Positions 14,001-29,000 of a DNA stretch of 64,000 nucleotides are shown here, in pieces. The stretch lies in NCBI GenBank assembly GCA_026260175.1, contig JAKCWW010000520.1, forward strand, positions 42,972 to 106,971. The letters run 5' to 3'. The stretch comes from Reticulitermes lucifugus (Eukaryota > Arthropoda > Insecta > Blattodea > Rhinotermitidae). Made by a program: the position numbers and the translations under genes. Under the pieces are notes generated by a model. The model was not told where the DNA came from and did not search any database. It was given only the letters and a program-made list of their open reading frames with translations. Position 1 is the stretch's first letter; each line of letters begins with the position of its first letter.

Positions 14001-16981
14001 CTATCTTGTTTAATTATACTTAATTGACATGCTTGTGTAACAAATCATTTGGAAATGTTGCAAGTTTTAATATCTGTGAAACAATGTTAACAAGTATAAA
14101 TGAGTTTAATGATTGAATTCTCATCGTACTTTCAAATGCACTAAACAGTGGTGTAGAAAACAGGTTGGAGCCCCCCGCGACTCAATAATCGAGCTCCCCC
14201 TGTAGTTATTAGCGAGGTTACTCCCAAACAGAAATCCAGAATACTGCCTTCTGTCAGAAGAACGGAATCCAGTCCAAAATAAGCCACAACAAATTTTAAT
14301 ATTCTGTACGTTTAGGGCAATTCTGACCAATGGGCTCCCACCGAGCCACTGGGTCTCCGGGGGTCTTATTTGTGCTACTGACACTAAGGGTCAAGATATG
14401 TAACAAAGATGTTGCCATTTTATTTGTGTTGGTGTGGAATGTGGTCTCACACTTTAAAGGAGGAACATAAAAAGTTTAATATATTACACAAGGAGGAACT
14501 ATGTGTTTTATACAGTGTTGTTAGCATAGGAGGCTACAGTGGGCTGGGTGTGTACCTAGGCTGGGAGATATAAGGAATGCATGCAGAGTTTTTGAAGATA
14601 AACCCTTGGGAGACTAAACAGGATATGGGAGGCTAATGTTAAGATGGATCTTGGAAATATGTTGTGAGGATTGGAGTTGGATAGAACTGGCTCTGGATGA
14701 TGTTCACTGGTGGAATTTGCTTTCAATGTCGTTGAACCTTTGGGGTCTGTTTAGTAATTTTAAAAGTGTTAAAAAACAAGTAACATGTCCAATTTTTGTT
14801 TGCCCCCACACCCACCCTACTCGGTGCCTAATTCTGTTTTCCGTGTCTTTGCAGTTGGAAGAGAAGAGCATTGAACTGGAAGGAACCAGAGCTCGTGTTC
14901 GAGTACTGGAACGTCTCCAGCAGAAGGCATCTCAAGGCACTGCCACATTATTGCCACCTGAAGCCTCATCTAACACCATTCTTCCTCTGTTAGCCCTTCC
15001 TATGCCTGCAGATGACAACATGCATCATAGCAGCAGTACTGAGTCAGCTCACGACCACACTATGGGGGTGCAATCTGAAGATGGCACAAGTGATCAAGGG
15101 GAAGTAAAGAAAACTCCTGAATTACAGCAGATGTCACCAAGGAGACGTCCCAGCAAGATCCCGCTTCCAGGAACAAAATCAGTTTGTGCTCCCAAACCTC
15201 CAAGTGGAAAATCTGCTTCAGTATCCAGCCGAAATAGGGGATCACCTCCATTGAAGAGTAGAACAGACTCAAATTCTTCTCTTTCTGGAAAGAGCACTGT
15301 TAGAGAATCCTCATGGAAAAATAGAAGTGAAAGCAATTCATCCCTTACTGGTGGAGGAAAAAACCGAGAATCTCCAAATGGGGGGAGAAATTCATCCCTT
15401 TTAGGAAGGAATAACAGTCGTGACTCATTAAACAGTTGCAGTAAGAGTCGAGACTCTTTTACAACATCAATAGGCAAGACCCGTGGTGGTGATTCTCTTA
15501 CTGGAAAGAAATCAGTTGGTGACTCAATATCTTCCTCTGTGAGTAAGGGTAGAACAGACACTCATTCCCGTCAGAATAGTTTCTCTTCTAATGTGTCAGG
15601 AAGCAACAGAAGAGAATCAGTTTCCAGCGCTAAAGGGAAGGACAGTTCATTCTCTTCATCTATTGGACGTAAAGGCCTTCATCACCAAACCTCTGCGTCC
15701 TCTCGGATGGGCCGAGGGGGCAGTAACAATTCGAACATTAACCAGCGGATAGGAAATAGCAACTTGAACGAGCAGGGTGATCAAAATTCGAAGGTACGAC
15801 CCACCAAGCTTTCGTTTTGGAGCAACTGGCTGAAAATACTTGACAACGGGCCATCTTAAGAATCAACAGTCAAACAGTTAAAGCAGGCAGGCACAGATAG
15901 GACACCAGTGCCACAAGTACTCCTCCAATTCTAAGTTAAAATAGGAAGATATGATCAAATTGGGCATATTATTTTTCTACCAGAGCATTTTATCTACAAC
16001 ATGGTGACACAAGGGGTGCAGGCAGATGAAAGCAGAGGGCCAGAAAATGAGGTTCTTGTAAGTGGAAACTTTCTTTTAATTTTGGTTTGTTTTGTGTTTT
16101 GAGTATAGAGGGTAGAGTAGTTGGGTGATTTTAGCAACTTTGCGATACTATTTAATAGCATTGTGGATCTGTCCACTTGTGGATTGGGCAGCCATGTAAA
16201 AAATGATTTTTTTTCTGGATCAATGCAGAAGCGGATGATCAAGTATAATTTATATCTCTTGGCACAGCCAAGGGGATTCATTGTGTGACCCAGTCCACAA
16301 GTAGACTCACTGATTGAATGGGGAACATTGCACAGCAGTTAATGGTTCTCTTAATGCATGAATGTTGGATGTCAGTACTTCTGTCAGATTCTTCCGTTTT
16401 GGTGCTGAATGTATATCTGTGGAAATATCTTCAGCATATTAGGTTGAGTACTTTAAAAGGACAGTCTTCATGGTGTGAAAACTTCTGATGTTATTTCTTT
16501 TCACTGGCATGATAGAGTTTAATCCATTATCATTTGTAATGGTTGGCACAGTACCATGTTTATAATATAAGCAGTGTTTAAACTCATCAGAATAACTTAA
16601 CACTGTGATTGTTTCAGGGTGGGTGACGGGGTTCGAATACAAAAATAAGGCAAGGAATTTTTTCTTATCCATCATATCCAGCCTGTTACCCAAGGGGTAC
16701 CAGAGGCAAAGTAGTTGGATCGTAAAGCTGATGAAGTCAGGAATGCATAGAGCATTACCTAAAGTGCACCACACCTCTTCATGACGTGCAGCTTAGGTGC
16801 AGGGACAACTTTATCTTTTAGTCTCCCATCCAATGTGTACTGGAGATCCTTTCCTCTGGAGCTAAAATAGCCACACTCACCTTCATCTGTGTAATGAGGT
16901 TAACACTATATGGAGCTTTACCCCCCCCCCCNNNNNNNNNNNNNNNNNNNNNNNNNNNNNNNNNNNNNNNNNNNNNNNNNN

Positions 16982-17024
<43 letters not shown>

Positions 17025-20000
17025 GCACGCACGCACGCGCGCACTGACACCTGAATGTCATGTTTATTAATAATGACAACTCTTATTTTAGCTAACTGAC
17101 CTAACGTAGGTTTAATGAGGGGCAAGGCGCACCCAGGGGGGAGGGGGTTGCCGGGCAGAAACCCCACCTCAAACCGCCCAAGACTGGAATTTAAAAAACA
17201 CAGATTTTGTAGATATTATGATATCAAAATTTTTACGTGATTTACTCTTCAGCTGAAATCAGCCACTGAAATCGGCTGATGGCTAGTATATTACAATTTT
17301 GAAAAATAAATTAATAAAAGTAACCAAAAAAAAAAAACCAAGAAGATAGGACACTGATTGAGTCATAGAACATGTAGTTATGTATGGATGTATATAAATG
17401 CAGTTTCAGACAGTGTTATGGTATACTTATGACATTTTTATAACGTAATTTTTAAAATTAAACATAAATTATATATTAGCCTCAGGGTCACCCCCCCCAC
17501 GGAAAAATTCTGGGTGTGCATCTGATCAGGGGGAAAGGGTAAGAGGTTAATAACCTGAGACTCATTTTAGGAGGTTGTTGAGAAGTTTATTTCGGTGTTA
17601 ATGAAGACCCAACCATGTGGAAGAGTCGGGATATATGATTTTATGTATTTCACTTTTCCTGTCAGATGTTTTGGTGAAGTAAAATTAATTGGAAACAGTT
17701 CTGTTTAGTACATATTAACGTTCATGTGGGCAAGTTTTAATATGGGCGAAGAAAGTATTCACACATTTAGATTTACTGATTCTCTTAATGTTTCCTGCAT
17801 AAATTTTAGTATTTGTAAAGGAGAAGTATTGTGGCCTTCCCATTAACTGAACCACAATAAGTGACATTTTTGTAGGTTGTGGAAAGTCAGTAGATGTGCT
17901 GGAAAAATATATTATCTGTTGCTCTAATGTTCATGAGATTTGCGTATACTTTTAAATCTTTTATATTACACAAAATTCCCGTATGTTATGTTAAGCTGTG
18001 CTAATGCAACTTCCGCTTCAGAAGCTTGCAGGCTGCTATGTTGGTATTATTGACGGTATAGATTTAAAACTTACTTCAAGGAAAAATAGAAGTTTGAAGC
18101 ATTTTAAAACAAAATACCTAGATAAATATTTAGATCTAAGGAAAAAAGAACTAAAACAGTTTTTTGATATTGTATAATAGCAAAGTCATTATTTGTATAG
18201 GTCTCCTAGAACTGTCAAAGAGACTGAAATTTCATAGGATACAGTAGTGTGGGTGTGTAACAGTGATGGAGGAAGTAAGACATGCATGCAAAATCTTTGT
18301 GCCAAAATCGATTTGAAAATGGTGTGTATTCAAAGTCTGCTACAGTTTTACTTTGTTCTTTTAACCATTTTCAAATACTTTTTGCATATTTGACACGAAT
18401 CATCAACTAATTATAGATATTACCTATGTAAAGCTCATCAGTAGAATATTTACGAATTTTTCATACTGTCTTTATTATTTGGGTATTGTAAGTTGTTAAT
18501 ACTTACAAGATGGGGCATGAGGGGGCTGCGGTTATTTGTAACATCATAATCGGGTATGCTTGTACTTCATTGTATGGCATTACTTTTGCTAAATCAACCC
18601 CTTTCTCATGATCTGCCTGCCATTTATTATAAGGATTCTACACCATTCTTTGCAGGGTACATGCAACCGTAATATGGTTAGCATATAACTGGCCGACTCT
18701 CTCCTACTCAGTCAATAGAGCAAACTCTTGGTTTCAGGGAATATAAGTGGTCCTAGTGATAAAATTGCTAATTGAAATTGAATACATATTCTTTACTGTT
18801 ATTATTTGTTTAAGTACAACAGAGTCTTGTTTGATCTTTATGAACACGGCACTGAACCGTCCGTGTCTGAAGCTAGGACGCTACTCATTGGCTTGGGCAT
18901 GCACTCTCTAGCACCCTGGTTCGAAATTCATCCCCCCTTGGATTTTCCTACTTCTTCCCATTGGCTAACTCTGCCCTAATTCTGTAATCAACAAATCTGC
19001 CTGTGTGGACCCTCTCGCATCCCTAACGAAGCAACTGGATTTTTCTGTAGTCAACACCCACATGTTGAAATATGAGGGTCAAAATCTGTCAGAGTNTCGA
19101 ATTTCTAAGACTCTGAAGTTTGCTGAAATCCCATTAATTTTGACAGTGACAAAGTGCGACAAGTACTGGCCCCCTTCGCTCTGCTGTGCCTGTCCACTGT
19201 CCACTCTTCTGGCGTCCAGATGTTACTACTAACCTACCAAGTCCTGTTTTAACAAAATCCCCCAAACCAAACTAACTACTCACGCTTGCAATCAAAGATA
19301 AATTTTAAATATCAAAATTAATAAGTGCAACGATTACAAGCAGTTACTGTGTTAGCTTAAGATGTCCATGTTTATTAATTTAAAAGTAATTTGTTTTTAT
19401 ATAGCTCTGTGACATTACATTTAGTTATACTATATCCCAAACTATGTAACTGCATGCAACAGAGTCTTTGAGAAGCTAGTAGACAGTGAATAAAATTACA
19501 TACCTGCCATCTGTGTAACCAAAGTTTCATTACTCTGTTCACAACAGCCTGTCAGTGAACTCTGCCCTGAGTCAGATGAATGCAGTCTACAGCCTCCCAC
19601 AATATTTATTTTCAGATTAATGTTTATATGTGTTAGTCTGTTCTGCACGCTTGTAATTATTAGACCAGTTAATTTAAATACTGTTCATATCAGCAGAATA
19701 ATATGAATGTAGAACATGATATTGAGTTTAGTGCTGCAAATTGTTAAAGTAAAATATGTAACAGTCCAAGTAAAAATAAGTTTATCCACTAATTTAGGAA
19801 CTACAAAATGTTTAAACTCAGTAGTAAGTAGGAGGACTTGTAGACTGGCGTCTGGGATAGTGTTGTTGGTGCAGTAACTAGGCTGTGGACTGGGCAGGAA
19901 TCATGGTTCAGTTTCAGTTAGGGGCAAGAGATTTATCTAATGTTTCCAGACTGGATTGGCTCTGGGGTTCACCCAGCCTCCTATTCAGTGTGTACTGGTG

Positions 20001-23000
20001 GCTCGTGTCTCGGGAGTAAGGTGGCTGGGGTGTGAAGCTGACTCCTTACCTCCTTATAGTGCCAAGGTTATGAGTGAGTGGAGCTATATCTCCACTCCCT
20101 TGTATGCCTACATGATGTGCACAGGGACAACTTAAATTTTCACTTTATGGCTTCATTTGATAGGGTGTGAAAGTGGACTGGCTCAGAATTGGATTAATGA
20201 ATGTGATCAATGTACATTCAGGTTCCTGAAAGCAGAGAATTTCTTGACCAGTTCAGTAATTAAAACTATAAAATTTTCAAGGAAAAATTTGCTCCTCAAC
20301 CATGAATAAGTTGGTCAGAAAGCTGAATTTGCGCATGAGTTTTGAGGTTTTTGCAGCAGTCTAGCTGAGGATTCCATCCTTGTGAGATGTGATGCCATGT
20401 CGTTGGGTAATTTGATCCTGTCATTGCTTTGAAATATTGGAATCCTGTGATACCATGATACAGCATAATATCACAGAAGAACAATTCTGAGCTCGCTTAT
20501 TTGAGCACCATGTTATGAATATGTGTGGGGGAGTGGATCTGTAGCTCCATGCACTTTTAACCTCATCACTATATAAAGGTGAGTGGTCAGCTTCATGTCC
20601 CAGCCACTGTAGCCCCTGGCAAAGAATTATGGTATCCACTGAATAGGAGGTTGGGTGGCCTGGTGCACTGTTCTGGACGTTATGGTAAAGAGAAAAATCT
20701 GTGACCCTGCCAGGAAACAAACTGCAACTTTTCGGTTCAGTTACTCCAGCACATAGAGGAATGAACTGCTCACAGTAATATACTCATACTTGCTGCAGTG
20801 TCCATAGCTTCCAGGTCTCATGACAGTATCAACAGGTTAGAAAATGTTGGCAGAGCGAAACACTTGTGCATTTGCACAACCATAGCAACCACAGGAACAT
20901 GGTAACCGTGGTTACTTGTGTAACCAAGGTAACCATGGTAATAAATGTAACCATAGTAACCATAGGAACACTGGTAGCCAAAGTAGTCATAAATGTACAT
21001 AGGTCTGAAAATAAAGTGTCCACTTTTAACCAAAATTGGAATGTGTTGACATTTGTAGTCAAAATTCCCAATGAAAGTCTGTCGGAGTGAAGTTGTTCTG
21101 TGCAGAGGATGGACACATGAGCAGACATTATGAAGCTAATAGTCCTTTTTCACAGTTGTTTTGTGAATACATGTGAAAAAGAATGCTGAACAATACACGG
21201 GGAAAGTGGTTGGTCTTACATGTGCTGATTACTGCCTCTTTATTCCCCTATGCTGTTCAGTATTGCAATATAAATAGTGGATATGGTAGTTGCCATGTTA
21301 ATTGCACAGGATGAGGAAGGGTGGAGGAATATGTATGTCCAGTCAGCTCAGGAAATGAAAAAAAATACAGTGAAAGGTCACCCCATTTCAGTTGCAGTCT
21401 GTCAACTATTCTGTGTGCTCAGTCAACCAGAGTTCCCCTGAATTGTAGTGGTATAGTATTGGTGTTAGGGTGCATTCAGTCTGAATCTTTCAGGAAGCTG
21501 TATAATCCATCATATGATGGTTTTCTTTTGGGTTTATGCATCGTGATAAATAACTGCTGTGAAAACCTGAGAACTTAATGCTGTATAATCTGTGATTACT
21601 TTTTGAAGGCGCCATGGCAGTCTTCATAAATTTCTTTCTTTCTTTGTTTCTTTTTTATTCTGATCTCTTTCTACCTCCTCATTGTAGGTGTAGAGGGTTA
21701 TTGTTGCACCTGATCACACTCAGTGACACACACACACACACACTCAGTAGGACTCCTCTGGACGAGGGATCAGCCCGTCGCAGACACCTCTACCTGACAA
21801 CACATACCACTCACAAAAGACAGACATCCATGCCCCCAGTGGGATTCGAACCCGCAATTCCAGCAAGCGACTGGCCGCATACCCACGTCTTAGACTGCGC
21901 AGTTCATAAATGTTATTACCCTATATTAACATTACTATAGTGGGAAATAACTTTGATGGCAAGGCAGTATACAGAGACTTTTTTCCTGACATTTTAGTCC
22001 TCATGAAATTTTGGAACAGTAATTTAAAATAGGTCACACATGTTTTGTGGTCCATGCCTTTCACATTATCGAGCTTGTTAGAGGTATTTTTATATTGGGT
22101 TTTGCTTTGTATTCATAGCAGTGGAGAAATGTTTCAATAAAGACAGGTGTCTGTCTGATCCAGGTTTCATTTTAGACAGGTTTTACTGTGCCACCAGTTA
22201 TTTGCTTTAAATACTCGTACATGGTAATGACCTGTGGCTCACAACATACAATGTTTGTAGTATTTCCTCCAATGCTTCTTTCTCACTGTGTCACTTTTGA
22301 TGTAAGGCTGGTGTGAAAATTAGTTAGCAGTTTTTCTGCTCAGTTGTACTGTCAGCCTGTTTTACAATCCAAATTTATATAATACACATAATTTATCTGT
22401 ATGTCCTGTTTTGGACTGACTTGTGAATTTTAGCTCCCTTGGTAGTATGATCACCAATAATGAAAGCTGTTACTAGACTGGGGGAATGACAAAGGGTGAA
22501 GTGTATGGAAACTGCTTAATTTAATTTAAGTTCATACATTTCAGTAGTTTAAAGTTAATTTTTCTTGAAGAAACTTTGAAGTGTCATTCCTAATCTTGTG
22601 TTTGTCACACCTCAGAAGGAACACCTTTCTATCTAAAAAAAAAACTGATCATATCCAAGCTCTTCTGTAATATACTTTACTTAAGAATCTGTTTGTACTC
22701 TCATGATCTTGACCAGTACTGTATTTATTTTGTAATATTAATAGTCCTTACTGGTAAAAGAGGAGGGTTGGTGGAATTCTTTAGGAGGAGGAGTTAATGC
22801 ACTGGCAGTAATTACTTGTCGTAATTAAAAAGATAATGGAGTCGGATTCATTAGACAGCACATGGGGAGATTTATGGTAGCATGTGAAATTATGTATATT
22901 TGTGACAAACAATGAAGTTATGTGCCTGCTTGCATTGTGATTGTAATGGTTACCGATTTTGTAGTTGCATTATGCATCTTGCATGTTCACAGGTATGTAC

Positions 23001-26000
23001 AATTCAAGTGACAATGCTCATAACTCAGCTGCCTGTACTGGTTGCATTTAATTTGGTAAGCCTGTCTCAGAATGTTTGTTTATGTGTCCCATAAAGTCAT
23101 GGTATTTCCAGAAATCTCGTGGGATAGTTTGACATTTCAGAGAACATGAAACTGTACTTGGGCTTCGAGTTGAGCTTGCTCATACCGGCTTCTACCACAC
23201 TATGTAACAAAGGAAAGTAATGAATCCTGCTTTTATTGCTTGGTTTCATACATAACTTTCAAATTTTCTGTGTAAAGTTTGATTTTGGTTAGGTTGTAAG
23301 TAATATTTTGTCACAGAGAAATCTGATTAGGAGGCCTTTATCCTGTTCTGGTGGTGGAATTGTATTCTGGCCCAACAGTAAATAGGCTGTTTTTTTTGCA
23401 ATTATGAATAACTTTGACTGTAAATTTATTAAACAGTCTTTAAAAAATTTATCATTATTGAGAATGAAATACATTTTTTGAAGGTATTTTTAAATGTAGT
23501 GTCAATAGATTTTCAGATGGTGAATTTTAATAGAAATATTTATGAATTTTATATATATATATATATATAATGTCACATTGTTGGTAAGAACTTACACATC
23601 TGAATGTTACAAATCTTAACATATTAAGATGCTGTATATAAATTATGTCTTAAGCTTTCATAAATTGAAAGTGTGCTTATGCACTTAACAAATTTACTGG
23701 GCTTTTATTAGAAAGAATGATTTAATTAATAATTTGCAGGCTTATTTCCACAGATCTGCAATGCAGTGGATTCTCCCTGAACTGATGTTTTCTTAATTGA
23801 CTTAATTCTAAAGAGAAAGATGGGTGCACATAATCATTCTTATAATAAATTTATTGACTTAAGTTATGTGGTTTTTACAGATATTGAAGGATTATTATTG
23901 TATGTTATACCTTTAAATGATGCTATTATTATACTTAGCAAGTTCCACTGAAGATGTTCCACACTGTTTATTTGTTTTTTTCTCCACTTAGTCACTCTAC
24001 TATCTGGGTCTGTTTTTACTAGTTAAGTGGGAGTCCACTGTATTTTTACGAAAACCTAGCACTGTGTTAGGTTTGAGATTCTCACAGCTGTGAAGACGTG
24101 GTCTTCTGGGTTATGACATCATAACCCAATATGGACAGGAACATACCATGCACATTGTGATATAAACATTTACTTATCCCTCAGTATAAAGTGACTAATA
24201 CATTTTTATCATTTTACTGCTTTTATGCACCATTCAAAGGTTTTCAATAAGATACAGGATTCAGTTATATGAAAACGTATGTTGGATTGATTATTTTTGG
24301 AAATAAGCTTCTCAAATAGTGGATTGTTAAACAGTATTTTTATTTATCCACGTAACCTTGCACAGGTCGAAAATTATGTATATTAGATCCATGTTTAATA
24401 GAACTGATAATTTTCCCTCATTTCTATGCCCTGAGTGAGCCTATGCTGAGTATGAATATGCATTAAACATTAAATTAAAATTAAATGTTATGCAGGGAGG
24501 AGGAACGCAAAGTTTATTTCATAAGCATACTGAGGATTTTGCAGTAGTTTTCTAATTATTACATTAACGATTTTGAGAACCCCATTTATATTCCTGTGGA
24601 TGCAGTAGACTCAGATACTAGGAGCATTTCAGAGTATCATGTATACTATATCAACACAACAAGTGGACAGACACAAAGTGTCACAACATACTTTCATATA
24701 TCCCTTACTCAAAACAGTCACTCCCAAGCTCAGTGTACCTCCTCGAAGTGGCAAGGCAGGTGACCAGTCACAGTGCTGTAATTGTCTGTGCTCAGCTAGC
24801 AAAATGATTTGTGATAGTTTTGTTGGTGACTTCTGAAGTATCAAACAGCACGTGGAGAAGGGAGGGTGTGCTGTGTCCTGCAGTGTGCTCAGTACACCAC
24901 AGTGGCATGGGGTGCTGCATTGCCTTGGAAGAAAACTGTTCTGTGTTCCAGCAGTTGTGGTTACACCTTACCATGTACTGTGGTCACACTGAAGCCTGTG
25001 ATAGCATAACAGCATGGCGTGCATCACTTTCAGAGCATACTTACTGCATCATGTCGTCATCATCTTCCATGGTTAGATTGGGATCTGCCACTCTGTGCTC
25101 TGCTGCTTCAGTTCTGGATTAAATGAATGCATCAGTGATTCTGTCCTACATCAAAATGCAGTCAGTGAGCATGCCTGTGTCCTTTTGCCAAAGCTGGAAA
25201 TGGGTGGTTGTCAACAGCATATATATGATAAACTAATTGTCATTTAGCACAAGCAAAGCTCACTTTGCACAGATCTTCCACTTCCACACGTGTTTTGTAA
25301 GGATGTGAAACACAGATGCTGGTGAAATGCCACTTCTACTGCAGTTTTCATACAAGTACTGCACATAGTGAACATGTAATGTGTCAGTGACAGTTGCAAC
25401 TAATGGGAGTTCACATGTGGAGTCAATTACATACTGGCACCACCATAGTTACTTTTTTAATGATCGTGATATGCTGAATAAAAACTTAACTGTAGTAAAT
25501 GTAATAACTGTTGCTGAGCCCACCAAACTTGAACAGGAATGCATTATGCTCTGTTTTACTGGCAGTCATATCTAAATATTCAATAAGATTAACTAGAAGT
25601 GACCAACATTTAAAAACTGTGGGGTTGTTGTTTTGCCTTTCATTGTGCCAAAGGACACAGATGTTTAAATGAGTAATATTAAACAAGTATAGCACAGTAT
25701 GTGCAGTTGTATGTAGAGAGGATGTGGGGAAACAGTAATACCTGGAAGTTGTGAAATCACACATGTATAGGCCTTACTTCTGTGACTGAGCAAGAGTGAG
25801 TGAGTGAGTGAGTGGGGGGGAATGCATCCCTTCATGCATTCATGAGTGAGTTGGCACATACGTGTGCGAGCGTGCATGAGAGAGAGAGCAGGAAATTGAG
25901 TGATGTGAGTGAATGAGTGAGTGTGTATGCACAAGTGTGTGTACAGAGGGTTTTTATGATCACATTTTAGAAAAATATTTCTGATGACATATTCTATTAT

Positions 26001-29000
26001 TCTCTTAGCTACAATTATGGCTACAAACATATAACATAGTGTATGCTTTAAGTGATGTAACTTATGTATAAATTATTGTTGCTGTAAAATGAATGCTTCA
26101 TATGCTTATTATAGCTATTTTGGTAATGGAGCCTGTACAAAGTATATTAACGATATACAGTCAAACTTGTTTCTAATGGTATGAAAGGGACTGAATTGTG
26201 TGTTACAAACAAGTACCATATTTACCTGAATGCAAGATGACTCTAATCTAAGATGACCCCCCAAATAAAATACATCTGCCAAGGGAAAATGTATTTATCC
26301 AAATCTAAGATTTGATGATCACCTTAAAATAAAACGTATGCTAAGAAGAAATATTTTACTATTAATTTCATACACTTAATACACAAAGCATGTCAGATTC
26401 TCTCTACCTTTACCAATCAGTGTCACTGTCTTCATCTTCACAGTCAGTGCTGTATCTTCCTCACACTCATTCCTAACATTCCCATCATCTTCACTGCCAT
26501 TCCACAACATATCACCATCAGTCCCAGCCACTGCGTTGGATATACAGCACTTCTTAACACCCTTCACAGTCACTTACAGTGAGATGCGCTGCCATGCTGT
26601 TATGATCCACATTGATTAAATAATACATTTATATTTCTTGGTTTATAAATTACTTGAACCCGTGAAGAAGATCCATAGTTTTCTCCACATATGGTGTTAG
26701 TGGTGTTAATTTTAAATATGTGTGCTCTGGATTTTTGTGTTGTGTCTGTGGTCTGATCAGTCAGAGTTCATGGCTGTTTTTATGGTTTTTAATTTGTGGA
26801 TTGGTCCAGGTTTTATTTTTGAGTCTTGTAGTTAACTTTAATTTTTCAATAGCCATTTTCCTGTTACAACCCTTGGACTAGATCTGTTCAAGTTTACTGT
26901 TTCTGTGGTGCCCATTGACTAAGAATAGCTTGCTGTCAGGGGTCCACAAGCTTAGGTGCTTCTTTGCCTGAAGATGGAAACAGATCCGGCTTCCAAAACG
27001 TCGTGCTTCTTTAAAAAATTAGACGATGGACGAAGTCCAAAAAAAGAGGACTGTCAGTTAACTTCAGTCATGCTGTGTTAGCACTTTTGTCTGGACATGA
27101 TGATTTGGGGATGCAGGACTTGGTTTGGCTCGGCATGGTCCGGTTCAGAGCGATCCAGTTTGGCACCGTCCAGTTCAGCGCTTCATACGCGAATTTAAGA
27201 CCACATCATATATTTTGACACCAAATTTAAGGGAAAAACCTCATCTTGCATTCAAGTAAATATGGTATAATTCTAATTGAGGAGTATGATATTTTGGTAA
27301 CACTGAAAGAAAAATATTTGAAAACAAAATCCAGGCCTGTAGGCAATTTACTTAAACTTTTATGCTGTGATTTATTTTAAATTTAAAGTGCAATTAAAAT
27401 TTAGGAAGAACAAAACTTAAACTCTACAGTGATTCTAAATTTATGTATAAATTTACAGTAAGAAAATTTGTTAGACATATATACAGTACATACAGTAGCA
27501 TCTGTAGGTACTCTCAATGGAAAGTGAAGCTGAACTAGTCCGTAATTTTCATCTGCCGTGTGTGGCTTGCTCAGTACTGATTTTATAAGTGCAAGGGTAG
27601 AAAAGGGGATAAGAACTTCACACCACAAAGTGAAGAACCGTTACTATTTATAAATAAATAAGTTTATTACCGACAAATTGCACTTGTTTATTGATAGATA
27701 AGTACTCCTACATGTTTCAGCTATTATTATTATTATTATTATCTTCAGGGAGCATATTTATATACTAAAAGACATATACAGCATCAGCATGTAGCGCTAT
27801 CAGTTGTAAATTGTAAATTACAGAATGCCAATATACCATTACAACACAAATGTATAGTGTTGGCAATATAGATTTATTATCCAAACACAACATGTGAACG
27901 CTGTATGTTCATTTATTTACTTTTCTACAACATTTTCCGCCGTTTTATTTGGCCATTATCAGGCAGCAACATAAGTACATAATCAGAAAAGTATGCCATG
28001 GAAGAGGCCTCTCCTTCACAATTAGTGTGATAAAATACATAAATTAGCTATTATTCCCAATAAAGGAATAATAAACACATAAAATAGGAATTAAAACTTA
28101 ATTCAAATCCAAAAGTATTGTAGATTTTGAGGATGAAGGAGATTCCTATATGTTGTTATGTCCACTTGTAACAGGTATGAACCATGCAGCTGGCTACGTT
28201 TGATGTGACCTTAGTTGGTATGAGTATAAGTATGGGTCGGGCCCTTGTGGTCCCGATGCACGTAGGCCTTTGACAGGCCCTTTGTGCCCCTTAACTAAAG
28301 TCCAAGTCATAAGAGCCCTGTCCTTGTAATAAAGGTCCAGATCGCCCCCAGACTTAGTCCCCTGACATCCTCGGGGTCCAAAAAGAAGGAACCCAGATAA
28401 GTGTGTCTATGTGTCGCCAAAGCTTCACACTCACACAGGACATGAGCTGATGTCTCCTCCTCTGCCCCGCATTTCCTACACAACAGACTGTTGCTCAGTC
28501 CCATAATGTGAAGGTGTCTTCTCAAGGTGTTATGTCCGGTAAGCAGGCCAATAACCACCCTGGATTGCGTCCTATTAAAGGACAGCAGCCTGGTCCTAAT
28601 GGCAATACGAGGGCCCGAGATCAACTCTTGAGCCTGTCTCTGAGTGCCAGCAAGTCCGTGCCACAATGTCAAGTGCTGTTTATCCAACCAGCACTGAATT
28701 TTCTTCCTTATACTCTGCCTCGAGACTCCCAGGGCCGGCTCTGGTTCAACAAACTGGTGAGCAGAACCCTCCCTTGCGAGCTCATCAGCAATTTCATTTC
28801 CACGTATCCCAGAATGTCCGGGGACCCAAAAGTCCCACAGAGTGATAGGTGGAGATATCATTCAACGCCCTTTGGCACTGCCATACTAATGAGGATGTTG
28901 TTTTAGCAGTCTGTAAAGCTTTCAAAGCTGCTTGGTGGGTTTTATATGTGGCTTAAATTTTCTTATTGCATTACATTGAATCTTCATGTATGGTTACCCA

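Noticed and set aside
16818-17167. Cys/Val- and Gly-rich frames around the N gap
   Set aside because: Translation of a CA/GT microsatellite and C-run through unknown bases.
20829-21128. Thr/Val/Met-rich frames
   Set aside because: Product of the GTAACCATGG minisatellite on both strands.
24629-25122. Overlapping frames of 60-103 codons as a possible gene
   Set aside because: No recognised domain, no splice-compatible flanks, and strands conflict. Perhaps a decayed transposon, but I could not assign it.
28508-28906. Plus-strand frame of 132 codons
   Set aside because: It is the complement of the minus-strand RNase H remnant, which has clear conserved motifs.
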